64,000 nt of DNA from an uncultured delta proteobacterium (lineage in GTDB: Bacteria; Myxococcota_A; UBA9160; JAFDET01): assembly GCA_947259215.1 (NCBI GenBank), contig CAMYLJ010000022.1, forward strand, positions 214,744 to 278,743, in the 5' to 3' direction. The notes beneath the pieces were generated by a model, which worked only from the letters and a program-made list of their open reading frames with translations, was not told where the DNA came from and made no database searches. The translations under genes were made by a program, and so were the position numbers. This document shows, piece after piece, positions 53,463-62,198 of the stretch (positions within the stretch are counted from its first letter, which is position 1; every line of letters begins with the position of its first letter).

Positions 53463-55060
53463 CGACGCGCCCGCGCCTGGACGTGGTCGGGATCGGCAGC
53501 ATGGCGGCGGACCGCATCGTGCGCGTCCCGCGCATCCTCGGCGCCGACGAGAAGGGCATGGTGCACGCGGGCGCGGCGAGCGGCGGCGAGTACGTGGGCG
53601 GCGTGGTGCTGAACCACCTGGGCTGGGCCGCGGTGCTCGGCCTGCGCTGCGGGATCTTCGGGCGCCAGGCCGACGACCCGGCCGGTCGCTTCCTGCGCGC
53701 CGCCATGGATCGGCTGGGGATCACCCGCGACATCGTGCTCGACGGCTCCGCCAGCACGGTGGCCGACATCTACGTGGACGACGCCGGCGATCGCGCCATC
53801 TACATGCGGCCCGGCGCCACCTCGGAGACCACACCGGCGATGGTGCGCGAGCGCCACGCGGACTTCATCCGCAACGCGGCACGCCTCACCAGCGAGGTCT
53901 CGCAGCTGCCCCTCGATGCGGCGCGGGAGGCGCTCGCCATCGCGGTCGAGGCGGGCGTGGCGACGCTCGTGGACCTGGACGTTCCCCCGAGCCAGGCCGT
54001 GCCGGGACTCGGGACGGCGGAGGACCTGGACGCGCTGCTGCGCGCCGCCCAGGTGCTGAAGCCCTCGAAGGCCGCGGCCCGCGAGCTGGCCCCCGACGCG
54101 GGCGGCGACGCCCTGGCGCTGGCCCGCGCCCTGCGGGCGCGCTTCGGCAACCGGGCGGTGGTGGTGACCGACGGCGAGGCCGGCTGCGCCGTCGCGGCCG
54201 AGGACTTCGAGGACCGCATCGCGGCGCGATCGGTGAAGGTGGCCGACACCACCGGCGCGGGCGACGCCTTCCTGGGCGGACTGCTCGCCGCGCTCCAGCT
54301 GGAGCTGGCCTGGCCGGACGCCGCGCGCCTGGCCAACGCCTGCGGCGGCGCCTGCGCGGAGAAGCTCGGCGCCTTCCCCGACGACCCGGCCGCGGCGCGG
54401 GCGCGGGTGCTGGAGCTCTACGACGGCGAGCTCGCGCTGCGGCCGATCGTGACGCCGACGGGCGGGGGCGACGCCGCCCTGGCGGCGATGGACGTGGCCA
54501 TCGACGAGCTGCGCAAGCTGCGGCAGCGGAGCTCCGCCGAGTCCTTCGAGGCCGCCGCCGAGGTGATCCGCCAGGCGGAGGTGGCGGGCGGCCGCGTGCA
54601 CGTCACCGGGGTCGGCAAGCCCGAGCACGTGGCGTCCTACGCCGCCGCACTGCTCTCGAGCACCGGCACCCCGGCCGCCTTCCTGCACGGCACCGAGGTG
54701 GTGCACGGCAGCGCGGGCCAGGTGGTGGCGGGCGACGTGGTGCTGGCCATCAGCAACAGCGGCGAGACCCGCGAGCTGCGCGAGGCCGTCGGCTGCGTGC
54801 GCGGGCTCGGTGCGCGGGTGATTGCCATCACCGGCAGCCCGGACTCGTGGCTCGGCCGGGAGGCCGAGGTGGTGCTCGACGCGGGCGTGGCGCGCGAAGG
54901 CGGAGGCCTCGGCCTCGCGCCCCGCGCGAGCACCGCGGCCGAGCTGGTGGTAGTGGCAGCCCTGGCCGCCCTGCTGGAGGAGAGCCGCGACTTCGGCTCT
55001 GCCGACTACGCGGCCCGCCATCCCAGCGGGGAGCTCGGCAGGCGCGCGCGCGACCGCTAG
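53459..55060 (+). CDS. PfkB-family sugar kinase fused to a KdsD-like SIS isomerase
   Basis: 533 residues from GTG 53459. Residues 1 to about 325 are a ribokinase/PfkB kinase (VVGIGSMAADRIVRVPRI; DTTGAGDAFLGG 263-274 with catalytic Asp269). Residues about 345-533 are a SIS domain closely following arabinose-5-phosphate isomerase: GVGKPEHVASYAAALLSSTG, FLHGTEVVHGSAG, ISNSGETREL, LGLAPRASTAAELVV, RHPSGELGRR. CBS domains present in KdsD are absent. The fusion would phosphorylate a sugar and isomerise the phosphate. With the DapA-type lyase upstream it suggests a dedicated sugar or sugar-acid pathway, substrate unknown. Confidence 0.9.
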   Translation: MTTRPRLDVVGIGSMAADRIVRVPRILGADEKGMVHAGAASGGEYVGGVVLNHLGWAAVLGLRCGIFGRQADDPAGRFLRAAMDRLGITRDIVLDGSASTVADIYVDDAGDRAIYMRPGATSETTPAMVRERHADFIRNAARLTSEVSQLPLDAAREALAIAVEAGVATLVDLDVPPSQAVPGLGTAEDLDALLRAAQVLKPSKAAARELAPDAGGDALALARALRARFGNRAVVVTDGEAGCAVAAEDFEDRIAARSVKVADTTGAGDAFLGGLLAALQLELAWPDAARLANACGGACAEKLGAFPDDPAAARARVLELYDGELALRPIVTPTGGGDAALAAMDVAIDELRKLRQRSSAESFEAAAEVIRQAEVAGGRVHVTGVGKPEHVASYAAALLSSTGTPAAFLHGTEVVHGSAGQVVAGDVVLAISNSGETRELREAVGCVRGLGARVIAITGSPDSWLGREAEVVLDAGVAREGGGLGLAPRASTAAELVVVAALAALLEESRDFGSADYAARHPSGELGRRARDR

Positions 55061-55097
55061 TCTCCGGCTCGCGCAATCTGGACGGACGGGGGGTGAC

Positions 55098-55493
55098 ATG
55101 GCGCTGCGCGATGGATTCGGTCAGCTCTGCGAGAGCGTGTGCGCGCGGCAGGGATGGGAGCTCGTCCCCGCCGGCGTGCGCCTCACCTTTCCCAACGGCC
55201 GGCGGCAGATCGTCACCCTCGAGTTCTTCGAGTTCGAGGAGCAGGAGCTCGTGCGCTTCTACACCGAGATCGGAAGCGTGGAGCGCATGTCGTCGGAGCG
55301 CCTCGCGATGGCGCTCCAGATCAACGCCCGCCTGGCCCACGGCGCCCTCGCGGTCCGCGACGGCCGCCTCATCATGACCGACACCCTGCTGCTGAAGGAC
55401 GCCGACGCGGCCGAGATCGAGGCCAGCCTCTCCTACCTGGGCGAGACCGCCGACTACTACGAGAAGACGCTCTTCGGCACCGACAGCCACTGA
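55098..55493 (+). CDS. Small YbjN/CesT-like protein, function unknown
   Basis: 131 residues, no signal peptide. Alternating helix/strand pattern (QIVTLEFFEFEEQELVRFYTE; ALQINARLAHGALAVRDGRL; TLLLKDADAAEIEASLSYL) resembles YbjN or type III chaperone folds, which often bind other proteins. Acidic overall. It follows the fusion kinase by 37 nt and converges with the TetR gene; a GCCCGA-N5-TCGGGC hairpin (55508-55524) lies between. The family call is tentative. Confidence 0.65.
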   Translation: MALRDGFGQLCESVCARQGWELVPAGVRLTFPNGRRQIVTLEFFEFEEQELVRFYTEIGSVERMSSERLAMALQINARLAHGALAVRDGRLIMTDTLLLKDADAAEIEASLSYLGETADYYEKTLFGTDSH

Positions 55494-55542
55494 GCGACCG
55501 GCTGGACGCCCGAGCGGTTCGGGCTCCATCGCGCGAACGACC

Positions 55543-56187
55543 CTAGTCCAGGATCAGCCGCGAGATCATCTCGCTCATCGTGTCCACCGCGGCGTCGAGC
55601 TGGGCGTCGGGCGCGCCGCCCAGCATGAGGCGCGCGCCGGTCCATTCCACGGAGGTGTGGATCACGAAGGCGGCGGTGTCGGGGTCCGCCACGCGCGCGC
55701 GGCCGGTGGCGTTCAGGTGCTCGAGCAGTGCCGCGATGGCGGCGCGGCCGCGGGTCTCGATGGCCTCGACGGTGGCGCGCACCTCCGGGTCCTTGAAGAA
55801 GCGCTCCCACAGGATGCGCTGCAGTCCCGGCCGCAGGAGCCGGGTCTTGAAGACGGTGTCGATCAGCGCGCGCACCGAGGCGCGCAGGTCGGCGCCCTGC
55901 CAGCGTGCCGGGTCGAGCTCGGCCACGATCCGGTCCGACATCTGCTCCACGGTCTCGTGCACGATCTCGAGCAGGATGGCGCGCTTGTCGGGGAAGTAAC
56001 CGTAGACGCTCCCCACCGAGACACCCGCGCGGCGCGCGATCTCGGCGGTGGTGGTCTCGTCGTAGCCCCGCTCCTCGAAGGCGCCCGTGGCGGCCTCGAC
56101 CAGCGCCTGGCGGGTCCGGCGGCTGCGGGCCTGCTGCGGGGTGCGGGTTGCGCCCCTGGGGGGCTTCGAGGCCGGCTGGCTGGGCAT
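55543..56187 (-). CDS. TetR-family transcriptional regulator
   Basis: 214 residues. N-terminal HTH (RQALVEAATGAFEERGYDE; TTAEIARRAGVSVGSVYGYF; PDKRAILLEIV) and a helical ligand-binding domain. Divergent from the diiron-protein gene; the gap holds a near-perfect 16-bp palindrome next to the predicted -35 box of that gene, so it probably represses it. The ligand is unknown; TetR regulators beside diiron oxygenases often sense fatty or hydrophobic compounds. Confidence 0.93.
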   Translation of the reverse strand: MPSQPASKPPRGATRTPQQARSRRTRQALVEAATGAFEERGYDETTTAEIARRAGVSVGSVYGYFPDKRAILLEIVHETVEQMSDRIVAELDPARWQGADLRASVRALIDTVFKTRLLRPGLQRILWERFFKDPEVRATVEAIETRGRAAIAALLEHLNATGRARVADPDTAAFVIHTSVEWTGARLMLGGAPDAQLDAAVDTMSEMISRLILD

Positions 56188-56232
56188 CGGCTCGATCCTA
56201 CCTCATGGCGCCGGCTCGTCGCTCCGAAACTG

Positions 56233-56281
56233 AACCCGACGTCGGTTTTCGGTTGACGCCCCAAAGCCCCGTATCTACGCT
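56233..56281 (+). promoter_or_regulatory. TetR operator and promoter of the diiron gene
   Basis: AACCCGACGTCGGTTT (56233-56248), palindromic except for one base pair, ends 4 bp before TTGACG (56253-56258). TACGCT follows after 17 nt (56276-56281) as a weak -10. The plus-strand ATG is at 56324 with AAGGAG before it. Confidence 0.6.
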
Positions 56282-56323
56282 CGAATCCGCCGCTTGGGAG
56301 AGCGCCCCCACAAGGAGCCCGCC

Positions 56324-57334
56324 ATGGCCACCGCCCCCGTCTCCGACCCGGTCGATCAAGAGCTGGAGCTGATCCTCACCTCCTTCGACACCGCCTACGC
56401 CTGGAACTACGGCAACGTGAAGGAGGGCCTGCGGGACCTCTACGAGAAGGCCAAGCGCGAGCAGTGGAACGCCACGGAGCAGCTCGACTGGTCCATCCAG
56501 GTCGACCCCCGGAGCGAGATCATGCCGCAGCACTTCAACCCGCTGCAGGACTACGGGCCCTTCAAGAAGTTCAACGAGAAAGAGGTGGCCGAGTTCCGCC
56601 ACGGCCAGCTGGCCTGGACCCTGTCCCAGTTCCTGCACGGCGAGCAGGGCGCGCTGCTGACCGCCTCGCAGCTGGTGAGCGCCTGCCCCTGGATCGACGC
56701 CAAGTACTACGCCTCCACCCAGACCATGGACGAGGCGCGTCACGTGGAGGTCTTCGCGCGCTACCTGAACGAGAAGCTCGAGTGGGAGTGGCCGATCAAT
56801 CCCAACCTGAAGAAGCTCCTCGACATCATCCTGACCGACGGCCGCTGGGACCTGAAGTTCCTGGGCATGCAGATCCTGGTGGAGGGTCTGGCGATGGCCG
56901 CCTTCGCCAACATGTACATGATGGCCCAGGAGCCGCTCATCAAGGACCTGGTCAAGAACGTGATGCGCGACGAGTCGCGCCACGTGGCGTTCGGCGTGCT
57001 CTCGCTGCGGGACTTCTACCAGGACATCTCGGCCAACGAGCTCCGCGACCGCGAGGACTTCATCATGGAGGCCTGCGAGCTGATGCGCGACCGGCTGGTC
57101 GGCGAGGACGTCTCCGAGCACTTCGGCTTCGACAAGAACGAGGTGAAGGAGATCGTGCTGGCGTCGCCCATGATGCAGGAGTTCCGCAAGCTGCTCTTCC
57201 AGCGGGTGGTGCCCAACGTGAAGCGCCTGGGCTTGCTGACGCCGCGGGTGCGCGAGCAGTTCGAGCGGCTCCAGATCATCCAGTTCGAGGACTCCGACCC
57301 CGAGGCGATGGACCGTCAGCTCGGGCTGGCGTAG
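56324..57334 (+). CDS. Ferritin-like diiron oxygenase-type protein
   Basis: 336 residues from ATG 56324. A four-helix bundle with two ExxH motifs, TMDEARHVEVFARY and MRDESRHVAFGVL, plus Glu in HGEQGALLTASQL and ILVEGLAM, giving the six-ligand carboxylate-bridged diiron pattern of R2/oxygenase-type ferritin-like proteins. No signal peptide. Substrate unknown; N-oxygenases, acyl hydroxylases and others share this core. A TetR repressor is divergent and a methyltransferase follows 28 nt later. Confidence 0.85.
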   Translation: MATAPVSDPVDQELELILTSFDTAYAWNYGNVKEGLRDLYEKAKREQWNATEQLDWSIQVDPRSEIMPQHFNPLQDYGPFKKFNEKEVAEFRHGQLAWTLSQFLHGEQGALLTASQLVSACPWIDAKYYASTQTMDEARHVEVFARYLNEKLEWEWPINPNLKKLLDIILTDGRWDLKFLGMQILVEGLAMAAFANMYMMAQEPLIKDLVKNVMRDESRHVAFGVLSLRDFYQDISANELRDREDFIMEACELMRDRLVGEDVSEHFGFDKNEVKEIVLASPMMQEFRKLLFQRVVPNVKRLGLLTPRVREQFERLQIIQFEDSDPEAMDRQLGLA

Positions 57335-57362
57335 TCCCGTGCAGCGGCGCGAAGGCCCGGTC

Positions 57363-58208
57363 GTGAGCGCCAACGCCGAGCAGATGCGGTATTGGAACGA
57401 GCTGTCGGGGCCCAAGTGGGTGGCGCTGGCGGATCGGATCGATGACCAGATCGCGCCGCTCGGGCGGGAGGCGATGACGCGGGCGCGCGTGTCGGCGGGC
57501 GAGCGGGTGCTCGACGTGGGCTGCGGCTGCGGGCAGACGACCCTCGAGCTGGCGGAGCGGGCCGGGCTCGAGGGCCGCGTGCTGGGCGTCGATCTCTCGC
57601 AGCCGATGCTGGCCGAAGCGCGTGCCCGGGCCGAGCGAGGGTCCGGGCCGGCGCCGGACTTCCTGCAGGCAGACGCCCAGGTGCACGCGTTCGAGCCGGG
57701 CGCCTTCGACCTGCTCTTCTCGCGCTTCGGGGTGATGTTCTTCGACGACTCCGTGGCAGCCTTCGCCAACCTGCGCGCCGCGCTGGCGCCGGATGGGCGG
57801 ATCGCCTTTCTCTGCTGGCAGAACATCGCTGCCAATCCGTGGATGCTCGTCCCGGCGCAGGCGGCTGCCCAGCACGTGGAGCTGGCCCCGCCGGCGCCCG
57901 GTTCGCCGGGCCCCTTCGCGTTCGCGGACTCGGAAAAGGTGCGCGGGATCCTGGCTGCCGCCGGCTTCGCCGAGGTGCGCTGCGATTCCTTCGAGGGCCG
58001 CATGGCGATCGGCCGCGGCATGTCGCTCGACGCGGTCGTCGGCTTCCTCGGGCAGATGGGTCCGGCGGGAGCGGCCCTGCGCGAGGCGCCGGCCTCCACC
58101 CGCGATGCCGCGGCGCGCTCCATGCGCGAGGCCTTGGAGCCCCACCACGACGGCGATGCGGTGGTCCTCCCGTTCGCGTCCTGGATCGTCTCGGCCGCAC
58201 GCGGGTGA
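57363..58208 (+). CDS. Class I SAM-dependent methyltransferase
   Basis: 281 residues from GTG 57363, behind GAAGG; a GTG at 57339 is in frame but has no ribosome-binding site. Rossmann motif I VLDVGCGCGQTTLELAERAG, motif II VLGVDLSQPMLAEAR, and LFSRFGVMFFDD identify the family (UbiE/COQ5-like group). The substrate is not evident. It probably forms a unit with the diiron protein: oxygenation then methylation of a small molecule is a possible sequence. Confidence 0.88.
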   Translation: MSANAEQMRYWNELSGPKWVALADRIDDQIAPLGREAMTRARVSAGERVLDVGCGCGQTTLELAERAGLEGRVLGVDLSQPMLAEARARAERGSGPAPDFLQADAQVHAFEPGAFDLLFSRFGVMFFDDSVAAFANLRAALAPDGRIAFLCWQNIAANPWMLVPAQAAAQHVELAPPAPGSPGPFAFADSEKVRGILAAAGFAEVRCDSFEGRMAIGRGMSLDAVVGFLGQMGPAGAALREAPASTRDAAARSMREALEPHHDGDAVVLPFASWIVSAARG

Positions 58209-58245
58209 GCGGGCGCCGCGACGGTCGGTGGCGCGCGAGCCGAGG

Positions 58246-58698
58246 CTAGGCGTCGGACCGCGGCTTGACGGTGAGGACCGGGCACGGGGTCTTCTGCACC
58301 ACGCGCTCGGCGATGGAGCCGAGCAGGAGGTGTTTGAGGCCGGTGTGGCCGCGGGTGCCGATCACGACGAGGTCGGCCGAGAGCTCCTCGGCGGCGTCCT
58401 CGATCACCGTGGCGGGGTAGCCCTCGCGGACCACCACCTCGCAGCTCAGGCCGGCGGCGCGCACCTGGTCGGCGTAGCGGGCCAGGTTCTGCTCGGCCTC
58501 GGCCTTCACGTTGGACCAGAAGTCCGGGGGCAGGTAGGCGCCCTCCATCTGCTGGAACTCCACGGGCAGGTGGTAGGCGTGGAGCAGGACGACGCGGCTG
58601 CCGTGCTCCTCGGCCAGGTGGATGACCCACTCCAGGACGGTCGGGGCCTGGTCGGAGAAGTCCAGCGGGCAGAGGATGGTACGCACCTGGATCGTCAC
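58246..58698 (-). CDS. Universal stress protein (UspA family)
   Basis: 150 residues from GTG 58698 (a GTG five codons upstream at 58713 is in frame). Starts TIQVRTILCPLDFS, with the ATP-binding GTRGHTGLKHLLLGSIAE signature (G-2x-G-9x-G-S/T) and ends VVQKTPCPVLTV. A single-domain, ATP-binding type Usp. It probably acts in stress survival. Monocistronic and divergent from the tRNA. Confidence 0.93.
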   Translation of the reverse strand: MTIQVRTILCPLDFSDQAPTVLEWVIHLAEEHGSRVVLLHAYHLPVEFQQMEGAYLPPDFWSNVKAEAEQNLARYADQVRAAGLSCEVVVREGYPATVIEDAAEELSADLVVIGTRGHTGLKHLLLGSIAERVVQKTPCPVLTVKPRSDA

Positions 58699-58753
58699 GA
58701 CACCAGCGTGCACCCGCGGGGCGGCGGCGTCCAGCCCCTTTTGCGCGGGGTCG

Positions 58754-58771
58754 GCCGGGGCTTTCCCCGGC
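58754..58771. repeat. Hairpin upstream of tRNA-Ala
   Basis: GCCGGGG-CTTT-CCCCGGC, perfect 7-bp stem, between uspA and the tRNA. TATTTT (58784-58789) follows and is the probable tRNA -10 box, 12 nt before the tRNA. Confidence 0.4.
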
Positions 58772-58801
58772 GGGGGGCTAGGCTATTTTCGCCGCCTCCA
58801 C

Positions 58802-58877
58802 GGGGCCGTAGCTCAATTGGGAGAGCGCCGCGTTCGCAACGCGGAGGTTGGCGGTTCGATCCCGCTCGGCTCCACCA
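58802..58877 (+). tRNA. tRNA-Ala (anticodon CGC)
   Basis: 76 nt with encoded CCA. Acceptor GGGGCCG/CGGCTCC includes the G3-U70 wobble pair, the alanine identity element. D arm GCTC/GAGC, anticodon stem CCGCG/CGCGG with loop TTCGCAA (anticodon CGC, reading GCG), T arm GGCGG-TTCGATC-CCGCT. All stems pair. GCG is a preferred Ala codon in such GC-rich DNA. Confidence 0.97.
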
Positions 58878-58886
58878 GGCCTTCCG

Positions 58887-58914
58887 CGAGGCGCCCGCAG
58901 TCGAGGGCGCCTCG
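58887..58914 (+). terminator. tRNA terminator
   Basis: Perfect 10-bp stem CGAGGCGCCC/GGGCGCCTCG with an 8-nt loop, followed by TTGCGTTTC. It starts 9 nt after the tRNA CCA and also lies beyond the stop of the convergent gene. Confidence 0.75.
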
Positions 58915-58921
58915 TTGCGTT

Positions 58922-59452
58922 TCAGGGGCCGAGCGCCACGGCCCCGGCCGCCAGCGCGCCGTCCGCCACGCCCATTCCGTAGCGCTCGCCCTCGCGGAAG
59001 CCGGCGAGCGCCAGCAGGGTGGCGCCGGAGACGCAGGCCAGGGGTCGCACGCGGGCCGGTCCGGTGAGCGCCACGGCCAGGCCGAGCCCGGCCAGCCCGC
59101 AGGCGCTCGTCAGGCCGATCGTCGCGGGTCCCGCCGCGGCGGCGAAGCCGAGGGCAGCGAGCCCGGCACCCCCGCACAGGGCCGTGAGCGCGCGCCGGTT
59201 TTGCTCCACGAAGGCCGTGCGCGCGGGAGCCGTCTCGCGATCCGCCGAAACGTCACGCAGGCGGTCGATCCCGTAGACCATGAGGGTCCCGCTGGCGGCC
59301 AGGCCCACGGCGGCCGGCGCCGGCGCCACTCCCATGGCGCGCGCCGCCGCGGCGGTGAGCAGCGCGGCGGCGGCGGCGACCCACAGGTTGGAGAAGACGA
59401 TGGCGTCCAGGAGCCGGATGGCGCCCTCCGCGTGCTGCCCGGGCCGAAGCAT
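58922..59452 (-). CDS. UbiA-like membrane protein (short)
   Basis: 176 residues from ATG 59452. About five hydrophobic helices. LMVYGIDRLRDVSADRETAP resembles the first Asp-rich loop of UbiA prenyltransferases, although the classical NDxxD is replaced by YGIDRLRD. The protein is only about 60% of the usual 280-300 residues and lacks the second Asp-rich loop, so catalysis is doubtful. It could be a truncated relative. Convergent with the tRNA. Confidence 0.6.
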   Translation of the reverse strand: MLRPGQHAEGAIRLLDAIVFSNLWVAAAAALLTAAAARAMGVAPAPAAVGLAASGTLMVYGIDRLRDVSADRETAPARTAFVEQNRRALTALCGGAGLAALGFAAAAGPATIGLTSACGLAGLGLAVALTGPARVRPLACVSGATLLALAGFREGERYGMGVADGALAAGAVALGP

Positions 59453-59506
59453 GCCCCAGCCGGCGACGCGCGCGAGCCCGGGCGCTGCGGTACCACTTCG
59501 CTCAGC

Positions 59507-60505
59507 ATGTCCGTGTCTGTTCCGGCGGTGGTCATGGCGGGGGATCGGGGCGCGGCCAAGGCGATTCGCGGCCAGAGCAAGGTCTACCTCGAGCTCGCCG
59601 GCCGCGCGCTGGTGGCCCACGTGGTGGCGGCGCTCCAGCACGTGCCCGACGTCTCGGAGGTCTGGGTCGTCGGGGACGCGGCCCGGCTCGAGACGGCGCT
59701 GGCGCCGCTGCAGGGCGAGCTCGCCAAGCCGCTCCACGTGGTCGACCAGTTCCGCAACCTGTACGAGAACGCCTGGGAGATGTATCGCCGGCTGCTGCCC
59801 GGCGCCGGGCCCGACGGCCGCGATCCCGCGAGCGACGAGGACCACGACCTGCGGATCCTCTATCTCTCGGGCGACCTCCCGTTCGCGACGCCCCAGGAGA
59901 TCGCGGCCTTCGTGCGCGAGGCGCTCGCGCGCGATTGCGACTACGCCATCGGCTTCGTGCACGAGTCGTCGGTGGAGCACTTCTACCCGCGCGCGCCGGG
60001 AGAGCCCGGCATCCACCCGGCCTACTTCAACATCAGCGAGGGGCGCATCCGCCAGAGCAACCTGCATCTCGTGCGGCCGGGCCGGATCGGCAACCGTCAC
60101 TACATCCAGGAGATGTACGAGCACCGCTACCAGAAGCAGTTCGGAAACATGCTGGCGCTCGGCTGGACCATCGTGCGGGCCGAGAAGGGCGGACTACGGG
60201 TCGCCTTCTACTATCTCCTGATGCACCTGGCGGCGATCCTGGACCGCTGGGGCCTCCGGCGCATGGCCGACCGCGTGCGCTCCTGGCTGCCCAGCGCCAA
60301 GGTGGAGGCCGCCGTGAGCCTGATGCTGCGCGCGTCGTACCGGGTCATCCTCACCAACTGCGGCGGCTGCGCCATCGACATCGACCGCGAGGACGAGTAC
60401 GAGGCGGCGCTGGCCCGCTACGACGAGTGGCGGGAGGCCCAGCGCAAGCGGGCCGCGTCGCTCTACGGCGCCGTGCCCGCCCGGACCGGGCGCTCTTCGC
60501 CCTGA
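59507..60505 (+). CDS. MobA-like nucleotidyltransferase family protein
   Basis: 332 residues. GT-A fold with N-terminal VPAVVMAGDRGAAKAIRG in place of the usual LAGGxGxRMG loop, followed by SKVYLELAGRALVAHVVAAL (Lys of sugar-phosphate binding) and LYLSGDLPFATPQEI (the metal-binding Asp). The C-terminal ~130 residues (about 210-332) are helical and hydrophobic, unlike classical MobA. It may transfer a nucleotide to a sugar or cofactor. Divergent from the UbiA-like gene. Confidence 0.75.
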   Translation: MSVSVPAVVMAGDRGAAKAIRGQSKVYLELAGRALVAHVVAALQHVPDVSEVWVVGDAARLETALAPLQGELAKPLHVVDQFRNLYENAWEMYRRLLPGAGPDGRDPASDEDHDLRILYLSGDLPFATPQEIAAFVREALARDCDYAIGFVHESSVEHFYPRAPGEPGIHPAYFNISEGRIRQSNLHLVRPGRIGNRHYIQEMYEHRYQKQFGNMLALGWTIVRAEKGGLRVAFYYLLMHLAAILDRWGLRRMADRVRSWLPSAKVEAAVSLMLRASYRVILTNCGGCAIDIDREDEYEAALARYDEWREAQRKRAASLYGAVPARTGRSSP

Positions 60506-60507
60506 GG

Positions 60508-60513
60508 TAGAAT
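60508..60513 (+). promoter_or_regulatory. ygfZ -10 box at leaderless spacing
   Basis: TAGAAT, 6 nt before ATG 60520, the same box and spacing as before radA. No ribosome-binding site in between and no clear -35. Confidence 0.4.
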
Positions 60514-60519
60514 CGCGGC

Positions 60520-61473
60520 ATGGACGCTGCCGCCTGCGCCGCCGCTGCGCGCCGGGGCGCGGGCCTCTTCCGGCTCGCACACCGCGGCGTCGTCGCCGTC
60601 TCGGGCGGCGACGCGCGACGCTGGCTCGACGGCATGCTGTCGAACGACGTGACGGCGCTCGCTGCCGAGGGTCCGCAGACGCACTGTCACGCGGCGCTGC
60701 TGACCCCCATCGGCCGCATCGTCGCCGACCTCTGGGTGGTGGCGCGTCCCGACGGCTTCTGGCTCGAGCTCGAGCGGGAGGCCGTCGCCGACGTGCTTGC
60801 GCGGCTCGAGAAGTACGTGATCGCCGACGACGTGTCGCTGTCCGACGCCAGCGACGAGTGGGCGCGTCTCGCCGTCGAGGGACCCGCGGCGCCCGAGGTG
60901 GTGGCGGCGGCGGCGGGGCCGCTGGCCGACGCCGGGGCGGTTGTGGTCGATTACGGCTGGAGCGGCGCGCCGGCGCGCCAGCTCTTCGTGCCGGCGTCGC
61001 AGGCGTCGGCCGCGGCGGACGCGCTCCTCGCCGCGGGCCGCGACCGCGGCCTCGTGGAGGGCGACCTCGCCGCCCTGGAGATCCTGCGCATCGAGGCCGG
61101 CGTGCCGCGCCTCGGCGCCGAGCTCGACGAGGAGGTGCTGCCCCCGGAGGCCCGCCTCGACGACGCCGTCTCCGACAGCAAGGGCTGCTACACGGGCCAG
61201 GAGGTGATCGCGCGCATCCGCAGCCGCGGCCAGGTGAAGCACCTGCTGGTGGGTCTGCGCTTCGACACGGGGGAGCCGCCGGAGCCCGGCGAGCCGGTGG
61301 AGGCGGACGAGCGCCGCATCGGCGAGGTGACGAGCGCGGCCCGCTCGCCCGACGCCGGCGTGATCGCCCTCGGCTTCGTCACGCGCCCGCACGCGGACCC
61401 GGAGACACGGGTTCGGGTCGGCGGCCGGGAAGCCCGGGTGGCGGCGCTGCCCTTCGTCCCGGGCACCCGGTGA
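60520..61473 (+). CDS. ygfZ: Folate-binding YgfZ/GcvT-like protein
   Basis: 317 residues. N-terminal GcvT-like fold (GVVAVSGGDARRWLDGMLSN) and the family signature KGCYTGQEVIARIRSRGQ at about 222. YgfZ uses tetrahydrofolate to help maintain Fe-S enzymes such as MiaB. The gene overlaps the next by GTGA and is preceded by a leaderless-type -10 box. Confidence 0.94.
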   Translation: MDAAACAAAARRGAGLFRLAHRGVVAVSGGDARRWLDGMLSNDVTALAAEGPQTHCHAALLTPIGRIVADLWVVARPDGFWLELEREAVADVLARLEKYVIADDVSLSDASDEWARLAVEGPAAPEVVAAAAGPLADAGAVVVDYGWSGAPARQLFVPASQASAAADALLAAGRDRGLVEGDLAALEILRIEAGVPRLGAELDEEVLPPEARLDDAVSDSKGCYTGQEVIARIRSRGQVKHLLVGLRFDTGEPPEPGEPVEADERRIGEVTSAARSPDAGVIALGFVTRPHADPETRVRVGGREARVAALPFVPGTR

Positions 61474-62183
61474 GCCGCGGGGCGCTCGTCGTCTTCGCCA
61501 AGCAGCCCGTGCCCGGCGCCGTGAAGACGCGGCTCTCCCCGCCGCTCTCGAGCGAGGAGGCGGCGGAGCTCTACCGCGCCATGCTGGCGGACGTGCTGGT
61601 GGAGAGCGCCCGCGCCGCCCGCGAGGCGGGGCTCGACCCGGTGCTGGCCGTCCATCCGGGCCGCGCCGCGCGCGAGCTGGTGGACCGCGCGCCGGCCCCC
61701 TTCCGCGCCGTCGCCCAGCGCGGGCCGGGTCTGGCGCAGCGGATGACCTGGGCGCTCGGCGAGGCCGCGGCGGCGGCGGGCTGGCCGGTCCTGCTGCGCG
61801 GGAGCGACAGCCCCGCCCTGTCGGCGGAGGCGATCTGCGCGGCCGCCGAGGTGCTCGCCCGCAGCGACCTGGTGATCGTTCCGGACCGCGACGGCGGCTA
61901 CAGCCTGGTCGGACTCCGCCGCCCGGCGCCCGGGTTGTTCGACCACTCCATGAGCACAGATCGTGTGGAGAACGACACACTCATGGGTGCAAAACGCATT
62001 GGCCTCTCCAGCGAGCGTCTCGATCCGTGCTTCGACATCGATACGATCGCGGATCTGCGGCACCTGGCCGAGGGACGCACGCGAGGGCTGGCTCCGCGCT
62101 GCGCACGCACGCTCCGCTACCTCGACGAGCGCAACCTCTGGCGCCACCTCGAAGGCCCTGCCCGACCGACGGGCAGCCAGTGA
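61470..62183 (+). CDS. TIGR04282/DUF2064 glycosyltransferase-like protein
   Basis: 237 residues from GTG 61470. LVVFAKQPVPGAVKTRLSP near the N-terminus and GSDSPALSAEAI, DRDGGYSLVGL further in: the GT-A family associated with arsenosugar biosynthesis in some bacteria. The usual GTDCP metal motif is GSDSP here. No arsenic methyltransferase or radical-SAM partner is adjacent, so the substrate is open. Confidence 0.85.
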   Translation: MSRGALVVFAKQPVPGAVKTRLSPPLSSEEAAELYRAMLADVLVESARAAREAGLDPVLAVHPGRAARELVDRAPAPFRAVAQRGPGLAQRMTWALGEAAAAAGWPVLLRGSDSPALSAEAICAAAEVLARSDLVIVPDRDGGYSLVGLRRPAPGLFDHSMSTDRVENDTLMGAKRIGLSSERLDPCFDIDTIADLRHLAEGRTRGLAPRCARTLRYLDERNLWRHLEGPARPTGSQ

Positions 62184-62198
62184 CCGTCCGCGCGGCAG

